From an uncultured Eubacterium sp. (lineage in GTDB: Bacteria > Bacillota > Clostridia > Lachnospirales > Lachnospiraceae): DNA of 64,000 bases. The notes beneath the pieces were generated by a model, which saw only the letters and a program-made list of their open reading frames with translations, was not told the origin of the DNA and ran no database searches. The stretch covers positions 2,839 to 66,838 of the forward strand of contig CAJUHV010000005.1 of assembly GCA_910586445.1 (NCBI GenBank), written 5' to 3'. A program made the position numbers and the translations under genes. Position 1 is the stretch's first letter, and every line of letters begins with the position of its first letter. Shown one piece after another: positions 52,745 to 61,297 of this stretch.

Positions 52745-52788
52745 CAACCCTTTATCGTTTATTCAGAAGTATTTTTCGTGCTTTTTCT

Positions 52789-53232
52789 TTATCCCTCAAT
52801 CGCAATATATCTGCTCTCTTCGACTTCCGGCTTAGCCAGCTTCTTAGGAACTGTTACTTTTAAAATACCGTCTTCAAATCTGGCCCTGACCTCCTCCTGT
52901 GTCACCGCACTGCCTACATAAAAGCTTCTGCTGCATGAGCCAAAATACCGCTCCCTGCGGATATATTTTCCATTTTCGTCTTTCTCTCCGCTATCCTCAT
53001 TCTTAGAAGCGCTGATTGTCAGATATCCCTCCTTCAGCTCTGCCTTGACATCTTCTTTCTTATAGCCCGGCAGGTTGATATCCAGTTCATAGCCTGCCGC
53101 AGTTTCTTTTACGTCTGTCTGCATAACGCTGCCGGATGGGGCATCGTATCTCATCAGGGATCTTGCCGGACGGGCAAAATCATTAAAAAAATCATCAAAT
53201 AAATTTTCTCCAAAAATACTAGGCATTAACAT
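52789..53232 (-). CDS. Small heat-shock protein, Hsp20/alpha-crystallin family
   Basis: ATG 53232 is chosen because GGAGG lies 8 nt upstream; the earlier ATG at 53247 lies upstream of that ribosome site. The 147-residue protein has an N-terminal MLMPSIFGENLFDDFFNDF, an alpha-crystallin domain (TAAGYELDINLPGYKKEDVK to FEDGILKVTVPKK) and the C-terminal IAIEG tail. Hsp20 proteins hold unfolding proteins without ATP. A perfect CIRCE operator and a good promoter precede it, and a strong terminator follows. Confidence 0.93.
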   Translation of the reverse strand: MLMPSIFGENLFDDFFNDFARPARSLMRYDAPSGSVMQTDVKETAAGYELDINLPGYKKEDVKAELKEGYLTISASKNEDSGEKDENGKYIRRERYFGSCSRSFYVGSAVTQEEVRARFEDGILKVTVPKKLAKPEVEESRYIAIEG

Positions 53233-53301
53233 AGTTCGTTCCTCCATTCTTATAATAGGCAGCTGCGCTGTCGTAAATATCTTGTTCTTTGTTACAACTA
53301 T

Positions 53302-53330
53302 GTTATACCACTTTTATTAGCACTCGTCAA
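53302..53330 (-). promoter_or_regulatory. hsp20 promoter overlapping CIRCE
   Basis: TTGACG (53325-53330) and TATAAC (53302-53307), spaced 17 bp on the minus strand. The -35 lies inside the CIRCE element, so bound HrcA would block RNA polymerase. Confidence 0.8.
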
Positions 53331-53343
53331 TATCGAGTGCTAA
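53317..53343 (-). promoter_or_regulatory. Perfect CIRCE operator (HrcA site) of hsp20
   Basis: TTAGCACTC (53317-53325), 9 nt, GAGTGCTAA (53335-53343): identical to the consensus. Confidence 0.95.
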
Positions 53344-53445
53344 TAATTTCTGTGAACTTTTTGTGAAATCAGATAATTTTGTCATACTACAGTAACATGA
53401 TCTCCAGCCCTGCGTTTTTTATACACTTTAAAGACATCCTCTGCA

Positions 53446-55716
53446 TTATACTTTGTCGATCTTAATCAGCTTCGCATTCAGGCTCTCCAAAAATCCTTCC
53501 GGCACCATAGCGCTGCCCATATCACACATAGCCTGCGGCGTCATCTTCTTCATCATATCCCACATTCCTTCTCCCGGAACTACCTTCATATTCATCGAGA
53601 GCTTGACTGCTTCTGTTACTAATGCCATAGCCTCCTGCGAATGCGAGATTTCTTCAATAGAATACTTGATATTATATTTTCCTTCCGGGAATTCCATTGG
53701 AGCACTAAGATCTAAGTCGCCTGCGAGCTTAAACCAGTTTGCAACTCCTTCTGCCCTCTCGTTTACTTCCGGCAGTACATAAATCGAAGGCTCTTTTTCT
53801 ACCTTTTCCAGCGTCATGCTGTCTATCAGATCTCCCGCAGCCGCTGTCACGATATTCAGCCCGTCTTCCAGTGCCACGTCAAATACAAATACCTTTTCCG
53901 CAGCCTTTTCCTCTGCCAGCTTTCCATTGATATACAAGGCTACCGACGGCTGGTTCGAATATACCCTGATCTGTGTCGTATCTCCCGCACGCTGTGCATA
54001 ACGCCTTCCGCACAGATGCAGCACCGGAGATTTGCTCCAGTATGCCTGATATACGTAGTAGCTGTCCTTCTTTGTCTTGCGGTCCATGGTGACAAGCCCT
54101 TTGTTATTCCTGCCTGCTACGCCGCCCTCATCACGTGCCGCGCATCCAAAGTCAAACATGTTCCATACATGGCTGGACCAGATCCAAGGACGCTCATCCA
54201 GCACCTTTGCCATATGCTCATGATACAGTGCCTGATATTCTTCACTGTAGTCCTTGCATGCCGGACTGCTGCCATGGTATGTAATAATGCCCTCGCATCC
54301 ATACTCAGACAGTCCGAGGCAGATATCCGGGTGCACTTTATGGAAGTTGTCCATCCATGGCCCGTTGTCTTCCATCCTGCCGCCATACCAGCCAAAGTAG
54401 TGGTTATAGCTCTCTACATCTGTGATCTTATGCATCGGGCCTTCCACCGGAGTCATGGATACATGTGCAATTGTCGTCAGACGTGTCGGGTCCAGTTCTT
54501 TACACAGTTTCTGCAGCTCCTTGTGGTTTTCTACCAGCTGGTCCGAAATTCCGCCGATTAAAATCTCATTGGAAATGCCCCAGAAGCAGATCGAAGGGTG
54601 ATTGTAATTTTGTATGATCAGTTCTTTCATCTGGCTGATACAGTTTTCATGTGCAGCCGGGTCCTGATTCATTACGCTGATAAACGGAATCTCCGCCCAT
54701 ATAATAAATCCTAACTCGTCACAGGCATCGTAAAAATCCTGTGAATGCTGATAATGTGCCAGACGTATTGTATTTGCCCCAAGCTCTTTAATAATGCGGG
54801 CATCTTCATAATGATCCTCTTTTGTAAGCGCATTGCCTTTGTACAGCTTGTCCTGATGACGGCTGACACCACGCAGCGGTGTTTCCACGCCATTTATAAT
54901 AAATCCTTTGTCCGGGTCACAAGAAAAGCTGCGAACACCTGCTTTTACCTGAATCTCGTCATAGGCTTCGTTTCTTCTCTGCAGTACAGCTACGACTGTA
55001 TACAGATATGGATGGTCAATCTCCCATCTTACGGCATCCGGCACAAATACTGTCACCTTCGTATCATCTGCAGGACGTACGGCTGAAGCAGCCTCGTTTC
55101 CATCTGCATCCAATACGGTATACAATACAGTAAAGTTCTCATCTGCATTCTTTACCCATGCCTGCATTTCAAATGTCGCACCGCCGGACTCCTCACAAGG
55201 CTTCGGTGTCACCATAAGCCCCGGCCCGCCATAATAATCCAGGTCAAAATGCACATTCGGCACGCTGATTAAATTAACGCCGCGGTATAGTCCGCCGTAG
55301 AATGTAAAATCCGCTGACTGCGGATATACGCTGTCTTTATGTTCATTGCTGCAGGCAACTGCCAGCAGGTTCTCCCCCTCGTCTTTACACAGATCCGTAA
55401 TATCCGCGCGGAATGTAGAATAACCTCCCTCGTGATATACGGCCTCAGTGCCATTCACATATACTGATGCCTGCTGTCCTGCAGCCGGTATTTCCACATA
55501 TACCCTGCCGCCTTCCAGAGGCTGCTTCGGCGTATCAAAGCTCTTTGCATACCAGCATTTTTTACGGGCATAGCTGCCGTTTCCGTCATGCCCGTCCACT
55601 GCATTCCAGGTATGCGGCAGGTCTACGGACGTCCAGTCCGCCGGCAGGCTCTGCGGCAGCCCTGCATCCTCCTGCTTAAAGCACCAGCCCTGATTCAAGT
55701 TAATGATGTTCCTCAT
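53446..55716 (-). CDS. Glycoside hydrolase family 2 (beta-galactosidase/beta-glucuronidase type)
   Basis: ATG 55716 follows a perfect AAGGAGG by 8 nt; a longer frame reaches 55746. The 756-residue enzyme has a sugar-binding jelly-roll (NLNQGWCFKQEDAG, LPHTWNAVDGHDG), an Ig-like middle domain and the TIM barrel. The acid/base Glu is in CFWGISNEILIGG and the probable nucleophile Glu is in LGLSEYGCEG. An Ig-like end and a Met/Lys-rich helical tail follow. No signal peptide, so it is cytoplasmic. GH2 members release terminal beta-linked galactose, glucuronate or mannose; specificity cannot be set from sequence alone. It is divergent from the response regulator gene, and no sugar transporter is nearby. 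Confidence 0.88.
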   Translation of the reverse strand: MRNIINLNQGWCFKQEDAGLPQSLPADWTSVDLPHTWNAVDGHDGNGSYARKKCWYAKSFDTPKQPLEGGRVYVEIPAAGQQASVYVNGTEAVYHEGGYSTFRADITDLCKDEGENLLAVACSNEHKDSVYPQSADFTFYGGLYRGVNLISVPNVHFDLDYYGGPGLMVTPKPCEESGGATFEMQAWVKNADENFTVLYTVLDADGNEAASAVRPADDTKVTVFVPDAVRWEIDHPYLYTVVAVLQRRNEAYDEIQVKAGVRSFSCDPDKGFIINGVETPLRGVSRHQDKLYKGNALTKEDHYEDARIIKELGANTIRLAHYQHSQDFYDACDELGFIIWAEIPFISVMNQDPAAHENCISQMKELIIQNYNHPSICFWGISNEILIGGISDQLVENHKELQKLCKELDPTRLTTIAHVSMTPVEGPMHKITDVESYNHYFGWYGGRMEDNGPWMDNFHKVHPDICLGLSEYGCEGIITYHGSSPACKDYSEEYQALYHEHMAKVLDERPWIWSSHVWNMFDFGCAARDEGGVAGRNNKGLVTMDRKTKKDSYYVYQAYWSKSPVLHLCGRRYAQRAGDTTQIRVYSNQPSVALYINGKLAEEKAAEKVFVFDVALEDGLNIVTAAAGDLIDSMTLEKVEKEPSIYVLPEVNERAEGVANWFKLAGDLDLSAPMEFPEGKYNIKYSIEEISHSQEAMALVTEAVKLSMNMKVVPGEGMWDMMKKMTPQAMCDMGSAMVPEGFLESLNAKLIKIDKV

Positions 55717-55850
55717 AGTAATCTCCTCCTTAGGTTTGTCCTTCACATGTTAAGTACTATTATATCGATTTTCTATTTTCATTAAAAGATAGGCTATATA
55801 GTGATTATCGTATTTTTTTTAGATGAAAAGGCTAAAATTTCCTTGATTTG

Positions 55851-55859
55851 TGATATACT
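55851..55859 (+). promoter_or_regulatory. Extended -10 promoter of the response regulator gene
   Basis: TGATATACT is an extended -10 match; no good -35 is seen. A divergent TATAAT on the minus strand (55759-55764) may serve the GH2 gene. Confidence 0.45.
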
Positions 55860-55907
55860 AAATGCCGTGCCGAATCATAGGACAAATTTTTAAGGAGATG
55901 AGCCGTA

Positions 55908-56591
55908 TTGAAACATATATTAATTATTGACGATGACATTCATATCTCAAATATGCTAAAGGAGCTGCTTACAAAAGAAGGGTATGCCGTTTCCCGCGCA
56001 TATTCCGGCACGGAGGCAGCACTGGCTGTTTCCCATATAAAGCAGGGCAGCACAAGGCCGGACCTGGTGCTGCTTGACCTGATGCTGCCGGGACTTGACG
56101 GAGAGGATGTCCTTCCTCTGCTGAAAGGAATCCCGGTCATAGTCGTCAGTGCAAAAGCAGACTGCGACCATAAAGCCGAGCTGCTGTTTGGCGGGGCTGT
56201 TGACTATGTGACAAAGCCTTTTCATGCAAAAGAGCTGCTTGCCCGCATTGCCATTCATCTAAGCATAAGCAGCCATGCTGCCGCCGATACTGCCAGAACA
56301 CTCGCCTGCGGAAATATTTCCTTATATATGGATACCCACACGGCAGTGCTGAATGACAGGCCCGTCAGGCTGACCAGAACCGAATACGCGATTTTAAAGC
56401 TGCTTATGCGAAATCCCTCACAGGTAATTACCAAGTCCCAGCTTTTAGACCGGATCAGCATGGATACGCCTGACTGTACCGAAAGCTCTTTAAAAATGCA
56501 TATTTCAAACCTGCGCCGAAAGCTGCGTGCCGTGGATGACCATGATTACATCGAGGCTGTCTGGGGCATCGGGTTCAAGCTGCGGTTATAA
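55908..56591 (+). CDS. OmpR-family response regulator of an ABC-transporter module
   Basis: A 227-residue protein starting with TTG at 55908, AGGAG about 10 nt upstream. The receiver (KHILIIDDDIHISNMLKELL, LLDLMLPGLDGED, YVTKPFHAKE) precedes a winged-helix output (VRLTRTEYAILKLLM, HDYIEAVWGIGFKLRL). It is followed by ABC ATPase, permease and kinase genes in the same direction. This layout is that of bacitracin or lantibiotic-responsive modules. Its probable target is the repeat region at 56613-56669. Confidence 0.87.
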   Translation: MKHILIIDDDIHISNMLKELLTKEGYAVSRAYSGTEAALAVSHIKQGSTRPDLVLLDLMLPGLDGEDVLPLLKGIPVIVVSAKADCDHKAELLFGGAVDYVTKPFHAKELLARIAIHLSISSHAAADTARTLACGNISLYMDTHTAVLNDRPVRLTRTEYAILKLLMRNPSQVITKSQLLDRISMDTPDCTESSLKMHISNLRRKLRAVDDHDYIEAVWGIGFKLRL

Positions 56592-56612
56592 GCTGCTGTT
56601 TTTTATATAAAT

Positions 56613-56669
56613 CTTTACATTTTCTTTACTGTTTTCTTTACTGCTTTCTTTACGGTCTGGCGCTAAAAT
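56613..56669 (+). promoter_or_regulatory. Direct-repeat operator and promoter of the ABC-kinase genes
   Basis: CTTTAC occurs four times, at 56613, 56624, 56636 and 56648, i.e. every 11-12 bp (one helical turn), ending just upstream of a TAAAAT -10 (56664-56669). A good -35 is missing. Such phased direct repeats are typical binding sites of OmpR-family activators. Confidence 0.65.
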
Positions 56670-56697
56670 GCCAGCATAAGCAAAGGAGGTCACATAT

Positions 56698-57612
56698 ATG
56701 GATTATGTTTTAACAACGAATGCATTAACTAAAAGCTATGGGCATTTTCAGGCACTCCACGGACTGACAATGCATGTACCCAAAGGCGCTATATACGGAT
56801 TTGTCGGCAGAAACGGCTCCGGCAAGACGACGCTGATCCGCTTAATCTGCGGGCTGCAGCATCCTTCATCCGGCGATTTTACGCTTTATGGCAGAAAAAA
56901 TACGGCAGACGACATTAACCGCTCGCGCAGGCGCATCGGGGCTGTCGTAGAGACACCGGCGGTCTATCTGGATATGACGGCAGAAGAAAACCTAAAAATG
57001 CAGTACCGCATACTCGGGCTGCCGTCTCTGGACGGGCTGACTGACGTTCTGCGTATCGTAGGACTGGAGCATGCCGGGAAAAAGAAGGCAAAAAACTTTT
57101 CCCTGGGCATGCGCCAGCGCCTCGGCATCGCCATTGCCCTGGCAGGCTCTCCCGACTTTTTAATACTCGATGAGCCTGCAAACGGCCTAGATCCGCAGGG
57201 CATTATCGAAATGCGGGAGCTGATCTTAAAGCTCAGCCGTGAACAGCAGATTACGATACTTGTATCCAGCCATATTTTGGATGAGCTGTCCAGATTTGCA
57301 ACCCATTACGGATTTATCGACAGCGGACGCCTTGTAAAAGAAATCAGCGCGGCTGAGCTGGACGCCGCGTGCCGCAAATGCACGCGCCTGGAAGTAAACA
57401 GCACCAGACCGCTGGCACGCATACTGGAATCGTTAAACATCGAATACAAAATACTGTCAGAAACGCAGGCTGACCTGTTTACAAAAATAAATGTCTCACA
57501 GTTATCCAATGCACTGTCTGCGGAAGGCTGCGAAATATTGTCCATGCATGAGCATGACGAAAGCCTGGAAAGCTATTATATGAATCTGGTGGGAGGTAAT
57601 CGAAATGAATAA
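56698..57612 (+). CDS. BcrA-type ABC transporter ATP-binding protein
   Basis: A 304-residue ATPase: Walker A GFVGRNGSGKTTLIRLICGL, signature NFSLGMRQRLGIAIALAG, Walker B FLILDEPANGLDPQG, and SSHILDELSRFATHYGFID (H-loop). The C-terminal extension of about 90 residues is usual in BcrA/NatA-type exporters of peptide antibiotics. AGGAGG precedes the start. The last 8 bp overlap the permease gene. Confidence 0.9.
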   Translation: MDYVLTTNALTKSYGHFQALHGLTMHVPKGAIYGFVGRNGSGKTTLIRLICGLQHPSSGDFTLYGRKNTADDINRSRRRIGAVVETPAVYLDMTAEENLKMQYRILGLPSLDGLTDVLRIVGLEHAGKKKAKNFSLGMRQRLGIAIALAGSPDFLILDEPANGLDPQGIIEMRELILKLSREQQITILVSSHILDELSRFATHYGFIDSGRLVKEISAAELDAACRKCTRLEVNSTRPLARILESLNIEYKILSETQADLFTKINVSQLSNALSAEGCEILSMHEHDESLESYYMNLVGGNRNE

Positions 57613-58435
57613 ATTAATATCTGCCGGTTTTTTACGGCTCAGACGTGATAAAATTTTCTGGCTGCTGGCTGCTGCCATGCTGGTCTATGCTATTGCCTAT
57701 ATGTTAAACGGCTGCCGGACGGCTTCTTCTGACAAAATGAAAGACTATGTGTACCATCTGGATCAGTTTTATTTTCACTATGCGCTTACAATCGGCTTAT
57801 TCAGCGCAGTATTTACGAGCCTGTATCTGGGTACGGAGTACAGCGACGGTGCCATACGCAACAGGCTCATTATCGGGCATTCCCGCACCTGCATCTATCT
57901 ATCCAGCCTGGCCATCAGCATATCGGCAACGCTGTTTATTATGACCGCATGGCTAGCCGGGGCACTGGTCGGCATTCCTACGCTTGGCTTCTGGCATATG
58001 GGAACCTATGTTTATATCTATCTGCTGGTCAGCGTTTTATCTGCCGCTGCCTTATCCGCCATCTTTACGTTGATCGGAATGCTCTGTCCCAACAAAGCAA
58101 TGTGTGCGGTTGCGGCTATTGTATTATTTTTGATTCTGATGACCATAGCGTTCATGCTGTATAATGCACTGAGCCAGCCGGAATTTACCGACAATATTGT
58201 GCTGACTGCAGACGGCATGCAGTTTGGTGATCCTGTCCCAAATCCCTCCTATGTCAGCGGGACAAAACGGGAAGTCTACCAGTTTATGCTGGATGTGCTG
58301 CCTACCGGACAGTGCATACAGATCTTTGACCTGAGCATCGCACATCCGCTGCGGATGATCGTCTCCTCCATTTCGATCCTTGCAGGCGTCTCCTTGTGCG
58401 GCATCGGCATCTTCCATAAAAAGAATATCCGGTAA
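57605..58435 (+). CDS. ABC-2-type permease
   Basis: A 276-residue membrane protein with about six helices (FWLLAAAMLVYAIAYML, TIGLFSAVFTSLYLGTEYSDG, ISATLFIMTAWLAGALVGIP and others). The motif TEYSDGAIRNRLIIGHSR is common in permeases that act with BcrA/LanFEG-type ATPases. Its start overlaps the ATPase gene by 8 bp. It is the membrane part of the likely antibiotic-peptide exporter. Confidence 0.85.
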   Translation: MNKLISAGFLRLRRDKIFWLLAAAMLVYAIAYMLNGCRTASSDKMKDYVYHLDQFYFHYALTIGLFSAVFTSLYLGTEYSDGAIRNRLIIGHSRTCIYLSSLAISISATLFIMTAWLAGALVGIPTLGFWHMGTYVYIYLLVSVLSAAALSAIFTLIGMLCPNKAMCAVAAIVLFLILMTIAFMLYNALSQPEFTDNIVLTADGMQFGDPVPNPSYVSGTKREVYQFMLDVLPTGQCIQIFDLSIAHPLRMIVSSISILAGVSLCGIGIFHKKNIR

Positions 58436-58471
58436 ATATATCGTAAAATTATACAGTCAAAGGAGACCACT

Positions 58472-59380
58472 ATGGAAATATGGTTATGGGCCTTCCTCGG
58501 CCCTGCGCTTTTTGCAGCTGCTGTCCTGACAGCCAAAATATACCTGATCAAGCTGTCTATCACAGAAATAGAACAGGCATTTGCCGACAGGCTTATAACC
58601 GATACCAATACGCTCATAGATATTTCCAGCCGCGACAGGCATATGCGGCGTCTGGCAGCCTCCATCAATAAACAGCTGGTGATCCTGCGCGACAGGCGCC
58701 TGCAGTATCAGCAGGGAGACATGGAGCTGAAAAACGCAGTGACAAATATTTCCCACGACCTGCGCACGCCCCTGACCGCGATTCTAGGATATCTGGAGCT
58801 GCTTGAGCTGGAACGCCATACGCCGAAAGCATGCAGCTATATCCAGATCATCAAAAGCCGGGCCGAGCTGATGGCACGCCTGACCGAAGAGCTGTTTAGC
58901 TATTCAGTCATTCTCACCGGCCCGAAGGATACTGGCAGCATACACACCGAGCCCGCCGTCCTAAACACGATCCTGGAAGAAAGCATTGCCGCCTTTTATG
59001 CAGAGCTTAACAGCCGCGGCATCAGCCCCATTGTGCATATGCCGGATACAAAAATTATAAGATCCATTGATCCGTCAGCGGTATCGCGCATATTTTCCAA
59101 CCTGTTAAACAATGCGATCAAATACAGTGACGGCGACCTGGAGATTACGCTTTCACAGGACGGAACAATCGCATTTGCCAACAAAGCCTCCAGACTAAAC
59201 AAAGTACTCGCCGCAAAGCTGTTTGACCGTTTTTATACGGTAGAATCAGCCGAAAACTCGACCGGGCTGGGCCTTACCATTGCCCGTACATTAGTGGAAC
59301 AGATGAACGGCTCTATAAAGGCCGAATATGAAAACGGCAGGCTGTGCATATTCATTTTGTTTCCTGACAAAACAAAATGA
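58472..59380 (+). CDS. Sensor histidine kinase of the ABC module
   Basis: A 302-residue kinase with a single N-terminal helix (about 4-25) and almost no outer domain, HisKA VTNISHDLRTPLTAILGYLEL near residue 93, HATPase NLLNNAIKYSDGDLEI and NSTGLGLTIARTLVEQMNGS. Small kinases without a sensor domain commonly rely on their ABC transporter for signal detection, as in Bce-like modules. AAGGAG precedes it, and it lies 36 bp after the permease gene. Confidence 0.87.
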   Translation: MEIWLWAFLGPALFAAAVLTAKIYLIKLSITEIEQAFADRLITDTNTLIDISSRDRHMRRLAASINKQLVILRDRRLQYQQGDMELKNAVTNISHDLRTPLTAILGYLELLELERHTPKACSYIQIIKSRAELMARLTEELFSYSVILTGPKDTGSIHTEPAVLNTILEESIAAFYAELNSRGISPIVHMPDTKIIRSIDPSAVSRIFSNLLNNAIKYSDGDLEITLSQDGTIAFANKASRLNKVLAAKLFDRFYTVESAENSTGLGLTIARTLVEQMNGSIKAEYENGRLCIFILFPDKTK

Positions 59381-59441
59381 AGACGTGAAGCCTGCTGTAC
59401 CAATATCTTCTTAATTTTATAGTTTTTTATATATTTATTTT

Positions 59442-60518
59442 TTATAGCTTCAATACATTTTTATCTCCATGCAGCACCCGGTAGCGCTGTGTCTCATCTA
59501 ATTCGATCAGCCTGCCCCGCCTGTCATAATAAGTCAGCAGGTCTGAATTATGTGCCAGCTGCCTTGCGCCGTTTCTGGTCAGCAGCTGCTCGATCTGCTC
59601 CAGATTTCCAGATTTGACGGCTTCATCGGAAATCGCCCCGTATTTTGGCAGATCGTCGATATCTTCTAATGGCGGCAGCCCCTGCAGGTCATCTTCCGTT
59701 TCGATCCGGCTGCTTTCTAAGATCTCGTATGCCGTCTGTGCGGTCAGGTCTGCTGCCTCCCCAGCTTGTTCCAATGAGCCTTGTATCAGATCAGAAGCTG
59801 CTGTGCCCAGAACGCCTGACCTGCCGTCTGCTGTCTGTCCCTGTATGTCAGCTGCCGCATCTTTCTGCTGCTGCGCTGTATATTCTGATGTTTCCTGCTG
59901 TGTGGGCGCATTGATCTGGCCCGCTGTATCATTCTGCTGCCGGGCAGTATATTCTGCTGTCCCCTGCTCCGCTGTCAGAGCCATTTCTTCTGTCTGTCCC
60001 TGTATCTGGCCTGCTGTATGTTCTGCTGCCCCCTGTGCCGCTGACATTTCTACATCGATACCTGCCGCATCTTTCTGCTGCTGCATTGACGCATCGATCT
60101 GGCCGGCCGCACCCTGCTGCGGCTGTAATCCGCCTGCATCTGCCTGATTGCTGCCGGGCCGCATTTTTCCCGCATTCCCTGCCGCTGCGGTATCGGATTC
60201 CCAGAAATTTTTCAGCCAGCGGATCACGGGTGCAAATAATTTACGCAGCGTCTGCGTCAAAACACCCGATAAAGCTTCCCCGTCCGTCTGAGCTGCTTTT
60301 GCCTTTTCCCTGCCAGACTGGCTTGACAGATCCAATATAACACCCTGACTGCCTTTTTCCGGCTGCTTCATGCTGCCTGTGCCGCGTTTTTGGTCTATTT
60401 TATGTCCTGCAGCCTCTTTTTGGCCCGGCGTATTTTCATATGCTCTTACAGCCGGATTTTTTCTCTTCTTTTGATCTGCATAACCATAGACATCATTCCC
60501 TTTGATTTTATCAATCAT
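59442..60518 (-). CDS. Uncharacterised Gln/Ala-rich repetitive protein
   Basis: ATG 60518 (AAGGCGG 8 nt upstream) is preferred over the GTG at 60527; 358 residues. The start (MIDKIKGNDVYGYADQKKRK) and the end (NGARQLAHNSDLLTYYDRRG, then LDETQRYRVLHGDKNVLKL) look conserved. The middle 170 residues are Ala/Gln/Thr/Glu-rich with degenerate units such as EYTAQQQKDAA and AGQIQGQTEE. No signal peptide or helix. The family is not recognised. It is the last gene of a four-gene operon. Confidence 0.65.
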   Translation of the reverse strand: MIDKIKGNDVYGYADQKKRKNPAVRAYENTPGQKEAAGHKIDQKRGTGSMKQPEKGSQGVILDLSSQSGREKAKAAQTDGEALSGVLTQTLRKLFAPVIRWLKNFWESDTAAAGNAGKMRPGSNQADAGGLQPQQGAAGQIDASMQQQKDAAGIDVEMSAAQGAAEHTAGQIQGQTEEMALTAEQGTAEYTARQQNDTAGQINAPTQQETSEYTAQQQKDAAADIQGQTADGRSGVLGTAASDLIQGSLEQAGEAADLTAQTAYEILESSRIETEDDLQGLPPLEDIDDLPKYGAISDEAVKSGNLEQIEQLLTRNGARQLAHNSDLLTYYDRRGRLIELDETQRYRVLHGDKNVLKL

Positions 60519-60544
60519 ACGCTGCACCGCCTTTATACGAATTT

Positions 60545-61255
60545 TTATTTTTGTTCTTCCCTGCGCAGTTTACGTGCCGAAGCCTTCCACTCCTTTGACA
60601 CGCGGTCAGACTCACAGGTCTTTTGAATCGACTTATTATGTGTAAAACCATCCAGCGTGCCTTTCTCCAAAAATGCACAGGTCTTTTCTGGAAACCTGAC
60701 AAAACAGACAGAAATCAGCCATGCTACAGCCATCCTTGCATAATATCCTTCATTTCGGATCTGGCTGCATACATGAAATATTTCTTCTATATAAGTCTGA
60801 TCAACAAAATGATCCAGCATCGATACGATGCCGAACCGAATGCCGTATTCTGTATCTGTTAAAATCCATCTGTTTAAATAATCCCACCAATACGCAGGCT
60901 GTTTTTTCATCCATTTATAGGTAACGCAGCAGCTGTCACATACGCCCCAGCTGTCGATTACCGGCACAAAAGCCTCAAGATACTGCCTGCGCTCACTGTC
61001 ATTCATTTTTGCATAACCTATCACCATGCCATACAGGAGCTTTTCCTCATAACAGCCGTCATCCTGCCAATCGACGTCCTGCATCTGCGAAAGATATTCA
61101 AATGCACCGCTTTTTGCTGTCTTTTTTGCAATTTCCCGCAGTTTCGGCACACGCACACCGAGCAGGTCAGTAACGCCCGGCAGCAGTTTTTCCTGAAAAG
61201 CCTTATAATCCGGCTCCGCCAGCTGCAGGAGCTGCGCCCGTATTTTATCTCTCAT
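60545..61255 (-). CDS. AlkD-like DNA alkylation repair protein
   Basis: A 236-residue HEAT-like repeat protein: MRDKIRAQLLQLAEPDYKAF, LLGVRVPKLREIAKKTAKSG, EKLLYGMVIGYAKM, VIDSWGVCDSCCVTYKW with the Asp/Trp region of AlkD glycosylases, and IRNEGYYARMAVAWLISVCF. AlkD removes bulky or positively charged alkylated bases. The start at 61255 has AAGGA upstream; 61291 gives a longer frame. It lies 42 bp after the PrsA-like gene. Confidence 0.85.
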   Translation of the reverse strand: MRDKIRAQLLQLAEPDYKAFQEKLLPGVTDLLGVRVPKLREIAKKTAKSGAFEYLSQMQDVDWQDDGCYEEKLLYGMVIGYAKMNDSERRQYLEAFVPVIDSWGVCDSCCVTYKWMKKQPAYWWDYLNRWILTDTEYGIRFGIVSMLDHFVDQTYIEEIFHVCSQIRNEGYYARMAVAWLISVCFVRFPEKTCAFLEKGTLDGFTHNKSIQKTCESDRVSKEWKASARKLRREEQK

Positions 61256-61297
61256 GCCATACCCATCCTTAGAGCGCGTCCTAAAAATCACGGAACG

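Noticed and set aside
56641..56674. CTGGC/GCCAG hairpin before the ABC ATPase as a terminator
   Set aside because: The 5-bp stem has no T-run and overlaps the likely -10 and start point.
59614..60147. Plus-strand Ser/Cys/Ala-rich frame
   Set aside because: It is the shadow of the Q/A-rich repeats of the minus-strand gene; no start signals are present.
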